This document shows positions 44,428 through 51,852 of a DNA stretch of 64,000 nucleotides, one piece after another. The DNA lies in assembly GCF_016734765.1 (NCBI RefSeq), contig NZ_JAERQE010000006.1, positions 1 through 64,000 of the forward strand. The letters are read 5' to 3'. Position 1 is the stretch's first letter, and every line of letters starts with the position of its first letter. This DNA is from Microvirga soli. GTDB lineage: Bacteria; Pseudomonadota; Alphaproteobacteria; Rhizobiales; Beijerinckiaceae. A program made the position numbers and the translations under genes. A model generated the notes under the pieces. That model saw only the letters and a program-made list of their open reading frames with translations, did not search any database and had not been told where the DNA came from.

Positions 44428-45735
44428 ATGGAGCAGGTGCATCCACAGACCACGCTTCCGGCTGGAGCAAAAGATCGGACTCATGCCTGGATTGTCGTGG
44501 GCCTATTGTTTCTGTTCATGCTCATTAATTTCGCCGACCGAGCGGTGCTCGGCCTCTCGGCCGTTCCAATCATGCAGGATCTGGGCCTGACCCACAGCCA
44601 GTTCGGCCTCATCGCGACGAGCTTCTTCACCCTCTTCTCGGTGGGAGGCGTGATCGGCGGGTTCTTGGTGAACCGCGTCAGCAGCAAGTGGGTGCTGGCC
44701 GGGCTGGCGCTGACTTGGTCCCTGTGCCAGTTGCCCATGCTGCTGTCAGCCTCACTGGTCGCTCTGGTGGTGAACCGGGTTACCCTTGGCTTCAGCGAAG
44801 GGCCTGCGTACCCGGTTGCCCTGCATGCCGCCTATAAGTGGTTCCCGAACGAACGCCGCGCCGTCCCGACCAGCCTCATCGCAATCGGCGCCTTGGCGGG
44901 CAACGGGATCGCCGCGCCCTTAATCGTCGCCATCGTCACTACATGGTCGTGGCAGGCCGCCTTCGGTTTCCTCGGATTCGCCGGATTGGCCTGGTGCGCC
45001 GCATGGCTGTTGGTGGCCCGCGAGGATCCCATCACCCCGAATCACGCCAGCTCAGATGAGACCACGTTGCGTCTGTCCTACCGCCGCCTGTTCAGGTGCC
45101 GGACGGTTGTTGGTGTCCAGATTGTCGGATTCTGTGCCTACTGGCTGCTGACGCTGGCAGTCGTCTGGCTGCCGGCGTTCCTGACCCAAGCCTTCGGCTA
45201 CACGCCAGTTCAGGCCGGCTGGATCATGATGCTGGTATCCCTCGGGCAGATCGTACTCCTGCCCGGCATATCGATCCTATCCGATGGGCTGAAGCGGCGC
45301 GGCGTTCCGAGCCGGCTGGCCTGCGGGGCGGTGGCGTGCGCCAGCACTCTCGCCGCAGGTCTGATCACCATCCTGTTGGCGCGATCCGAGGGATCGCTGT
45401 CGATCATCGTGTGCACCGTGGTCGCTTTCTCCCTCTGCAACGTGATGTTCGTGCTGGGGCCCGTCTTGATCGCCGAGGTCACGCCAGTCGAACGGCGCGG
45501 AGCGGTCCTCGGCGTTACCAACGCGATCACGACCCTGGCCGGCCCCCTTGCCCCGGTGGTCACAGGACTGGTGCTTGACGTCGGCACCGACTCGACGGAC
45601 GGGGTTCGCACCGCCCTGCTGATTGCGGGAGGTCTGGTCACCCTGGGAGCGCTTGCGGGATTTGTCCTGATCGATCCGCAAGCGGACCGGGTCAGTAATT
45701 CGCAAAATCCCCTGGCCCAAGCCGAACCAGCGTAA
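44428..45735 (+). CDS. MFS transporter (435 aa)
   Basis: Twelve transmembrane segments, with NFADRAVLGLSAVPIMQDLGLT in the first helix region (the D-R motif of anion:cation symporter-like permeases), GFLVNRVSSKWVLAG as loop 2-3 and SEGPAYPVALHAAYKWFP as loop 4-5. This layout fits ACS-type sugar-acid or organic-anion symporters. The substrate is not deducible. ATG after AGGAAGGAGCGG. It stands alone. Confidence 0.88.
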   Translation: MEQVHPQTTLPAGAKDRTHAWIVVGLLFLFMLINFADRAVLGLSAVPIMQDLGLTHSQFGLIATSFFTLFSVGGVIGGFLVNRVSSKWVLAGLALTWSLCQLPMLLSASLVALVVNRVTLGFSEGPAYPVALHAAYKWFPNERRAVPTSLIAIGALAGNGIAAPLIVAIVTTWSWQAAFGFLGFAGLAWCAAWLLVAREDPITPNHASSDETTLRLSYRRLFRCRTVVGVQIVGFCAYWLLTLAVVWLPAFLTQAFGYTPVQAGWIMMLVSLGQIVLLPGISILSDGLKRRGVPSRLACGAVACASTLAAGLITILLARSEGSLSIIVCTVVAFSLCNVMFVLGPVLIAEVTPVERRGAVLGVTNAITTLAGPLAPVVTGLVLDVGTDSTDGVRTALLIAGGLVTLGALAGFVLIDPQADRVSNSQNPLAQAEPA

Positions 45736-45783
45736 CAGCTTACCTGGAGCTTGCGTCTCACTGCGAGCTCGACGGCAATCGTT

Positions 45784-45821
45784 TTCAAACTGGCAGGGCG
45801 GCTATCCCAAGACACCAGGCA
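45784..45821 (+). repeat. dispersed regulatory-like element, copy 9 (degenerate)
   Basis: Plus-strand reading: TTTCAAACTGGCAGG, GCTATCCCA, AGACACCAGGCAG. The left block is good and the right block is poor. It has no obvious plus-strand target and may be a relic. Confidence 0.35.
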
Positions 45822-45926
45822 GACTGGCGTCGGGAGGCTCCCGACACCAAGAACTCATTGCGATCGACGGCCTTCGACTGATCGAAAGATCACCCGGCCC
45901 GGCTGCTGACCATCGACATGAGACAA

Positions 45927-46601
45927 TCACTGCACCGTGCCGCGGGCTCGTCCGCCGGGGGCGCGACAGGAGCATCCGACCCCGATGGGCGCCGGATTGG
46001 TCAGAGCGCAGGTTCGGACCGGGGTCACGCAGTAGCCCCCGGCCGACGCGACGGGCGTCTGGTAAGTCGAATAGGGGTCGTTGTAGTACGGGTACGTGGC
46101 CGCCGCTCCGATCACCGCTCCCGTTGCCAGACCGGCGGCGCCCCAGCCCCAGCCGCCATAATAGTTCCCGTAGTACGGGTAGCGTCCGTAATAAGGATAT
46201 CGCCCACCATAGTAGGGATAGCGCCCGCCGTAGTTCGGATAGCGTCCGCGCCAATCCCCACGATTGCCCACGCGATTGTCGAAACGGCCAGGGTTGTTGA
46301 TCGCCGCCTGACGAAAATCGCCTCGCCCCGGCCGGGCGGCAACGGCACTTCCACGGAAGCTGCCGCCCATCCCGACCCGGGAGCCGCCCATGCCGGCGCG
46401 CGGTACGTACATCCGGGAGCCGCCCCCGAAATCACCGCCGCGGAAACCGCCGCCACCTCGGAAGCCACCGCCGCCGCCGAACCCGCCCCCGCCGATACGG
46501 CCACCGCCGCCACCGCGTCCGCCGCGCTGGGCTTCGGCCACGTCCGGGATCAGGAGAGCGCCCGCTGCGAGAGCACATAGAGCCAAGAGAGTCCTGTTCA
46601 T
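45927..46601 (-). CDS. secreted Gly/Arg/Tyr-rich protein (224 aa)
   Basis: ATG at 46601 gives MNRTLLALCALAAGALLIPD with cleavage near AEA-Q. The mature part has a Gly-Gly-Phe-Arg repeat zone (about 25-65), a Tyr-rich zone with repeated GGRYPYYG (about 120-150), a hydrophobic glycine-rich segment and a short Cys-containing end (YCVTPVRTC...CSCRAPGG). Envelope-located protein of unknown role. A dispersed motif copy lies 83 bp upstream. Confidence 0.75.
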   Translation of the reverse strand: MNRTLLALCALAAGALLIPDVAEAQRGGRGGGGGRIGGGGFGGGGGFRGGGGFRGGDFGGGSRMYVPRAGMGGSRVGMGGSFRGSAVAARPGRGDFRQAAINNPGRFDNRVGNRGDWRGRYPNYGGRYPYYGGRYPYYGRYPYYGNYYGGWGWGAAGLATGAVIGAAATYPYYNDPYSTYQTPVASAGGYCVTPVRTCALTNPAPIGVGCSCRAPGGRARGTVQ

Positions 46602-46683
46602 CGGTATCCTCCCTTTCACCGCCCGGCGCGCAGCCCCGGCGGGTTGTTGCGAGTGGAACGCATCATATTCCCTTGCGGAGGGT

Positions 46684-46724
46684 GTGCTTGATCGCCTGGG
46701 ACAAGCACTTGGCATTTTGAGACC
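46684..46724 (-). repeat. dispersed regulatory-like element, copy 10
   Basis: Minus-strand reading: CTCAAAATGCCAAG, TGCTTGTCCC, AGGCGATCAAGCACAC. Directed at the Gly-rich secreted protein gene. Confidence 0.65.
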
Positions 46725-46906
46725 AGAGGCCATGCGAGGCCCCTCACCGAGGCCAGCGCCTCTGCCATGAGCATCAAGGTGTTGCGCTTCAGGCCGCTCC
46801 AGTCAGGCGTGGATCGGAGGTGGCCCGTAAGCCTTTTGAGCCTTTGACGGCATGGGCTCCAAACCGCAGATTCGCTTGTTCCGGAAATCGGGAAACAGGT
46901 GAGGCC

Positions 46907-47101
46907 ATGGCTGTGGATCGCACGATGCTGAGGCAGGCCCTGAGCGAGTTGGTGAGGCTGAAGGGCGTCGCGGACAACCCAACGCGCTTCCTCGCCCGAC
47001 TCTACAGTTCCGCCCTGAGCGAATGGGCGGGAGAGCTCGGCGTGGACCAGCAGAAGCTCAACAGGCTCGTCCACGTCAGAGAGGCGGTTTCAGGCCGCTA
47101 A
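46907..47101 (+). CDS. small helical hypothetical protein (64 aa)
   Basis: ATG at 46907 after GGTGAGG. The 64-residue product is alpha-helical (LRQALSELVRLKGVADNPTR...LGVDQQKLNRLVHVREAV) and soluble. No family recognised. A minus-strand frame on the same DNA is longer but has no plausible product. Confidence 0.5.
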   Translation: MAVDRTMLRQALSELVRLKGVADNPTRFLARLYSSALSEWAGELGVDQQKLNRLVHVREAVSGR

Positions 47102-47114
47102 GGCAGCCCGCGCC

Positions 47115-47558
47115 TCACCGCAGGCCGACCTCGATGCCGCTCACATTGGCGTTCAGCTCCAGCCCAATGGTTCGGCCCCGCAGTTCGAGAACGACACCTC
47201 TCGCATTCTGCAGACGAATGCTCGAAACGCCCCCGCCGGCGGCGGCTCCGACACCAACGGCCGTATAGGTACCTGCGATATCAGTGGCCCGGCGCAGGTT
47301 GTAGGCGCGCCCGACCAAGTCGGCCTTCGATGCCCCGATCGTCGCACCGAAGCTCAAGCCGCCGACGCTCAACGGATATCGCCGCCCCTGAAAAACGAGC
47401 GTGCCCCTTCCGCCGCCGACGCCAACGATGAACCCCGCCTTGGCGATCTCGACGTAAACCGTTCCGGTGGCGGCCCATCCTGGTGCCACCAGCCCCGGCG
47501 CGAACGTCACCGCGAGGGCAACTAGGCCGGAACGAAGAGCACGATGAACTGTGAACAT
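47115..47558 (-). CDS. secreted DUF1134-like protein (147 aa)
   Basis: Signal peptide with cleavage near GWAA-T (about residue 30). The mature protein is a beta-rich, Gly-rich domain: VYVEIAKAGFIVGVGGGRGT, YPLSVGGLSFGATIG and GVVLELRGRTIGLEL. This resembles DUF1134/lipid-binding SYLF-like domains, judged by eye. Periplasmic. The dispersed motif at 47701 is about 140 bp upstream. Confidence 0.65.
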   Translation of the reverse strand: MFTVHRALRSGLVALAVTFAPGLVAPGWAATGTVYVEIAKAGFIVGVGGGRGTLVFQGRRYPLSVGGLSFGATIGASKADLVGRAYNLRRATDIAGTYTAVGVGAAAGGGVSSIRLQNARGVVLELRGRTIGLELNANVSGIEVGLR

Positions 47559-47700
47559 GGATCCCTCCGTCTTCTCACATTCTCACGGGCAAAGGCCCAG
47601 GATCTGTCGAGCGTCTGGCCTACGGTGGAAGGCCCGTCGCCGGATTCGCGGTCGGGCGAGCCTCCCGGATCCGGCAAACCTTAGGCCGTGGATCCTGGGG

Positions 47701-47740
47701 GTGCTTGACACTTGAGGACAGAGGCTTGGCATTTCGGGAC
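47701..47740 (-). repeat. dispersed regulatory-like element, copy 11
   Basis: Minus-strand reading: CCCGAAATGCCAAG, CCTCTGTCCTC, AAGTGTCAAGCAC. Directed at the secreted protein gene at 47115-47558. Confidence 0.6.
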
Positions 47741-47811
47741 GGATGAGGCAGGCGGGCCCATCGGTCGTGCCACTTGGGCGGCGGACACGAAATCTGCCAC
47801 CCGTCTTGGCG

Positions 47812-49047
47812 TCAGTGCCCACCAAGCACGAGGGTCTGGATGGGATACAGCAGCGCCTGAATGCGCAGAAGCATGGCGTGCACGAGCCCGACAGCATCCA
47901 CCCCATGAAGCGCGAGCCCCATTAGGGTGCCAACCTGACCCGAGGCGATCAGGTCGTGGTTGCTGGTGTAGGCATTGGCGATGCAGCTGCTACCCGGCGC
48001 AACACCAGCGAGCCCGCCCTCGTAGAGAGGCTCCAGGAACACCAGGATGGTTCCCGGCCGCGTCACTTGCTGTGCATCGACCAGTTGCTCGCCCCCGCGG
48101 AACTGGCCGGCGGCGATGTAGTCCTGTATCCCGGTCACAACCATCGGGATGACCGTCCAGGGCTTCGACGCACAGGTGACCTCGGCTGCCATGCCGACTT
48201 TCATGATCTGCGCCTCGACTTGAGGAAAGCCGGCCTGCAGGCGTCCCTGCCCGGCGCCCTCCGGGATTAGGACCCCAGCCGGCCGCATCAGCGGGTTGAC
48301 GATGTCGCCTACCCGCAGCGTGAACTGCTCGACTCGGCCGGCCACACCGGCCCGGACGACCGTCTTGTCCAAATCCACTTGTGCCTGGGCCAACTCTGCC
48401 TCGGCGCTGGCCTTTTGGGCCGGGAGGAGTGCGGATATCTGCATTTCGGCTGCCTGTTTGGCCGCAGTGGCAGCATCAATAGTGCCTTGGCGGCCCTCCA
48501 CGGCCACTTTAAGTTTATCGATGTCCCGCGTGGCGACCGCGCCCGGATTGCGCCGAAAGATCTCCTGTTTGGTTTCCAGCTCGTCCACTGCCTGCTGATA
48601 GGAACTCCTGGCTTCCACCAGCTTGCCTTCAGCCTCCAGGATGGCGGCCCGCGCGACCGCCATTGCCGCATTGCTCTCGGCGATCTTGCGGCGAGCCGTC
48701 TCCGCGGCCGCCTCCTGCTTCGAGCTGTCGAGCCGGAAGATCGGTGCGCCTTGTGCAATCGTGCCGCTCACGCCGTCAACATAAACCTCCGCGACACGCC
48801 CATTGGTTTCAGGAAGGATTGGAACAGTCCTGAACATTGCCGTCACGTTTGTCGTCGCCGGGTGGTTGTAGAAGATCACCGTGATCAGGCCGATCGTAAG
48901 CATCAGGCAGGCGACGATGCCCCACCGCAACTCGAACCAGACCGAGAAGAGCGTGATCTCCTTGCCGATGCGCTTGCCTTGGCCATAGCGGCGGTAGAGA
49001 TAGTCCGGCAGGATCGTCAGCAGGGAACAGAGAAGAAGCTCAAGCAT
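47812..49047 (-). CDS. HlyD/MFP-family periplasmic adaptor (411 aa)
   Basis: Start at ATG 49047 (MLELLLCSLLTILPDYLYRR). Two N-terminal hydrophobic segments (about 1-15 and 35-60), then a biotinyl-lipoyl half (VPILPETNGRVAEVYVDG), a long coiled-coil hairpin (about 130-240) and the second half-motif VVRAGVAGRVEQFTLRVGD. Membrane fusion proteins link an inner-membrane pump to the outer membrane, but no pump ATPase or RND partner is encoded nearby. Similar to the DUF-HlyD pairs (YibH/AaeA-like). Last gene of the pta-ackA operon; its start overlaps the preceding gene by 8 bp. Confidence 0.85.
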   Translation of the reverse strand: MLELLLCSLLTILPDYLYRRYGQGKRIGKEITLFSVWFELRWGIVACLMLTIGLITVIFYNHPATTNVTAMFRTVPILPETNGRVAEVYVDGVSGTIAQGAPIFRLDSSKQEAAAETARRKIAESNAAMAVARAAILEAEGKLVEARSSYQQAVDELETKQEIFRRNPGAVATRDIDKLKVAVEGRQGTIDAATAAKQAAEMQISALLPAQKASAEAELAQAQVDLDKTVVRAGVAGRVEQFTLRVGDIVNPLMRPAGVLIPEGAGQGRLQAGFPQVEAQIMKVGMAAEVTCASKPWTVIPMVVTGIQDYIAAGQFRGGEQLVDAQQVTRPGTILVFLEPLYEGGLAGVAPGSSCIANAYTSNHDLIASGQVGTLMGLALHGVDAVGLVHAMLLRIQALLYPIQTLVLGGH

Positions 49048-49522
49048 GGGTCCGCTCCTTCGGCATCCGGGGCAATGTGATGGTTTTCGGCACTTCGGCG
49101 GTGTCTTCACCCGGCGCTTCGGTTGGCGGGCTCTCAATGCCGATCTCGTCCGGCGCCTTGCCCGCACCCTCACCCGGCGGGATGCCTGCGATCTTCTCCA
49201 GCGATCCGGCGATCCGGCGCAGCGGATTGCCAAAGTCGGGAATGTCGATCAGGGCGAGCAGCAGGCCGGCCACCCAGAACAGATGCACATGCGTGAACAG
49301 CGCCAGCAGGCCCAGGATCGCCACGATCTCGAACTGCAGCTTGTGGCCCCTATGGGCGATCCGCTCCGGCAGGGTGTGCAGCCGCAGAAACAGCAGCCCG
49401 ACCGCCAGAACGGCGAGCACCAAGAACACTGCCACGGCTATCATCAGGACATCAGTCCCGCCGGGAGCGGTGATGAATGCCGGCAGATGGTGCGGGGCAG
49501 CGGGGTGAAGTGGCGCGGTCAT
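49040..49522 (-). CDS. two-TM hypothetical protein preceding HlyD (160 aa)
   Basis: Two or three hydrophobic segments (about residues 22-45 and 65-92) with LPERIAHRGHKLQFEIVAIL between, then a Pro/Glu-rich cytoplasmic tail. It overlaps the HlyD-type gene by 8 bp, so it is probably its inner-membrane partner, as small DUF3302-like proteins are for YiaV/YibH adaptors (inference). It lies 92 bp after the PerM gene. Confidence 0.65.
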   Translation of the reverse strand: MTAPLHPAAPHHLPAFITAPGGTDVLMIAVAVFLVLAVLAVGLLFLRLHTLPERIAHRGHKLQFEIVAILGLLALFTHVHLFWVAGLLLALIDIPDFGNPLRRIAGSLEKIAGIPPGEGAGKAPDEIGIESPPTEAPGEDTAEVPKTITLPRMPKERTHA

Positions 49523-49614
49523 ATGACTTTTCCTATCGGAGATACAGTGTGATCCGGAGAAGCCGACTTCCTTGATGCGTAAACTTGCATGAGCTGCTTC
49601 CCTTTTACAGTTGA

Positions 49615-50724
49615 TCAGGCGGGACTGGGCGAGGTCTCGTTGGCGCGTCCCCAGTCCTGGAACAGGGTGTGGGCGACCGCGAGCAGGACCGGTCCGAGGA
49701 AGACCCCGACGATGCCGAACGCCAGCAGACCGCCGAGCACGCCGAGAAAGATCAGCACCATCGGCATCCGGACGCCGCGGCTGATCAGGTACGGACGCAA
49801 GATGTTATCGAGGCTACCGACGAAGAGGCCGTTCCAGACCATCACGAACACGGCCCATCCGGTATGGCCGCTGGACATCAGCCACAGGGCCGCAGGCAGC
49901 CAGAGCATCACCAGCCCCATCGGGACCAGGGAGAGGACGACGCCCACCGCGCCTAGAACGATGGCGCCCGGCACACCGGCGAGCCAGAAGCTGACGCCCA
50001 GCAGGATGCTCTGGATGAAAGCCGTGCCGAGGACGCCGTTGACGACGCTGACGATGGTCATTCCCGCGGTTTGCAGCACGCGCTGCGCCCGCCAGCCGCC
50101 CAGCCGCGTCATGGCCCAGTCGACGCGACTTTCGACATAGGCTCCGTCGCGGTAGAGGAAGAACGCCAGGATGATGCCGAGCACGACCTGGAGCGTGCCC
50201 GAGAGGAAGGAGGCTCCTTGCTGCAGCGCCCACTCGCGCAGCGGCTGCAGATATGGTGCCAGCGTCGGCCCCAACGCCGCGCCCTGCTGCGTCACTTGAG
50301 TCCACACCCGTTCCGCCTCCTGTCCGACCAAAGGCAGGCGTCCGAGCCAGACCGGCGGCGGCAGCCCCTGGTCGACGGCGGCGCGTACAGCCGCGCCGAG
50401 CCGGACAACGTCGTCTGCTAGGTTCGAGCCCAAAGCGAAAAGCGGAAGCACGAGCAGGCCGGCGGTCAGCAGTGTCATGAGCAAGGCCGCTAGCGCCTGC
50501 CGCCCGCCGAGCCAATGCTCAATCCGCCGGAACAGCCTCCATGTCGATACGCTGAGGATGACGGCGAGAAGGATCGCCGTCAGGAACGGCTTCAGCACCA
50601 AGACACAGCCAACGGCCAGAACCATGAGCAGGACGAGACCGAGCGCCTTCTCGACGTAGGACGGCTCTGGGAGAGCGGTCTGCTCCCAGGAATTCAGGGC
50701 CTCGGCTGGATCCACAGATCGCAC
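49615..50724 (-). CDS. AI-2E/PerM family membrane transporter (369 aa)
   Basis: Seven to eight transmembrane segments, a soluble helical middle (about residues 130-190), and the family C-terminal half with GVSFWLAGVPGAIVLGAVGVVLSLVP and LRPYLISRGVRMPMVLIFLGVLGGLLAFGIVGVFLGPVLLA. Members export autoinducer-2 or act as Na/H antiporters; the role here is unknown. In the operon it is placed between a small secreted protein and the two-TM/HlyD pair. Confidence 0.87.
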   Translation of the reverse strand: MRSVDPAEALNSWEQTALPEPSYVEKALGLVLLMVLAVGCVLVLKPFLTAILLAVILSVSTWRLFRRIEHWLGGRQALAALLMTLLTAGLLVLPLFALGSNLADDVVRLGAAVRAAVDQGLPPPVWLGRLPLVGQEAERVWTQVTQQGAALGPTLAPYLQPLREWALQQGASFLSGTLQVVLGIILAFFLYRDGAYVESRVDWAMTRLGGWRAQRVLQTAGMTIVSVVNGVLGTAFIQSILLGVSFWLAGVPGAIVLGAVGVVLSLVPMGLVMLWLPAALWLMSSGHTGWAVFVMVWNGLFVGSLDNILRPYLISRGVRMPMVLIFLGVLGGLLAFGIVGVFLGPVLLAVAHTLFQDWGRANETSPSPA

Positions 50725-50748
50725 GGTCTCCTCCTGGTTGGCTTGTTG

Positions 50749-51018
50749 CTAACACCCGCTGCAGACACTGCGCAGGGTACGGTTCACTCGACGATCCATG
50801 TCGCGGAACCTTCGTTCCGCCGCTGTCTGGCTCTTGTCGGCGGATGCCTGCATCTCGTCCTGTTGCTGAGCGGGCTGGGATATAGACTGGCGCAGCTTTC
50901 GCCCGTCAGGTTGTGGATCCTGCAAATCCGGCACTTGGGCCAGGACTCCGCCCGCCAGCATGAAAACGGGCGCAGCGATCCCAACACGCCAACCCGGTGA
51001 GAAAGGAATGAAGGTCAT
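50749..51018 (-). CDS. small secreted hypothetical protein (89 aa)
   Basis: N-terminal hydrophobic signal (about residues 10-27, cleavage near VLA-Q) followed by a Gln/Arg/Asp-rich helical stretch and a C-terminal Cys pair (SVCSGC). It lies 27 bp after fabI and 24 bp before the PerM gene. No family recognised. Confidence 0.6.
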   Translation of the reverse strand: MTFIPFSPGWRVGIAAPVFMLAGGVLAQVPDLQDPQPDGRKLRQSISQPAQQQDEMQASADKSQTAAERRFRDMDRRVNRTLRSVCSGC

Positions 51019-51045
51019 TGAAACCTCCTTTTGCCGTTTGACCTG

Positions 51046-51852
51046 TCACGCCACGATACTGAGCCCACCATCGACATAGGTGGTCGTCCCGGTGAGTCGC
51101 CGCGCGAACGGTGTCGCCAGGTAGGCGGCCGTGAGGCCCACATCGTCGATGTCGACCAATTCCCCGATGGGCGCACGCTCGATCGCCTCGGTGAGAAGAA
51201 CGTCGAAGTCTTTAAGTCCGGAGGCCGCCCGGGTCTTCAGCGGACCGGGCGACACGGCGTGCACCCGGATGTGCTTGTCGCCGAGCTCATAGGCGAGGTA
51301 ACGGACAGCACTCTCCAGTGCTGCCTTCACCGGGCCCATGAGGTTGTAGTTCGGGACGACCTTGTTGGCGCCGTGATAGCTCATCGCTAGAAGCGTTCCG
51401 CCATCGTGCATCAACGGCTCAGCGAGCCGCGCCATGCGTATGAAGGAGTGGCAGGAGATGTCCATCGCCACCTTGAATCCCTCACTGGAACTGTCGACGA
51501 GCCGCCCCTGCAAATCCTCCTTCGGCGCGAACGCGATGGAGTGGAGCGCGATGTCGAGGCTGCCCCAGGTCTCGCGGATCTGTTCGAACACAGCCTCAAG
51601 CTGGCCGCTCTGCGCGACGTCACAGGGCATGAAGACCGAAGCACCGAGCTCTTTAGCCAGCGGCTCAACGTAGGGTCTTGCCTTCTCGTTGAGATACGTG
51701 ACCGCGAGATCGGCCCCGAGCTGGCGGAAGATCCGGGCGCAGCCATAGGCAATCGAATCAGCGTTGGCGATGCCGATAACGAGAGCCCGCTTGCCGTGCA
51801 GAATCTTCGATTGACTGGCCGTTCGGGTCGCGTCGGTCGCTTGATCGTTCAT
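51046..51852 (-). CDS. fabI: enoyl-[acyl-carrier-protein] reductase (268 aa)
   Basis: NADH-dependent SDR enzyme completing each fatty-acid elongation cycle. The cofactor motif GKRALVIGIANADSIAYGCAR (G-x6-S-I-A-x-G), the active-site Y-x6-K (MSYHGANKVVPNYNLMGPVKAALE) and the C-terminal GTTTYVDGGLSI are typical of FabI. Since a housekeeping fabI is normally elsewhere, this is likely an accessory, stress-linked copy. It overlaps the DUF3141 stop codon (ATGA). Confidence 0.92.
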   Translation of the reverse strand: MNDQATDATRTASQSKILHGKRALVIGIANADSIAYGCARIFRQLGADLAVTYLNEKARPYVEPLAKELGASVFMPCDVAQSGQLEAVFEQIRETWGSLDIALHSIAFAPKEDLQGRLVDSSSEGFKVAMDISCHSFIRMARLAEPLMHDGGTLLAMSYHGANKVVPNYNLMGPVKAALESAVRYLAYELGDKHIRVHAVSPGPLKTRAASGLKDFDVLLTEAIERAPIGELVDIDDVGLTAAYLATPFARRLTGTTTYVDGGLSIVA

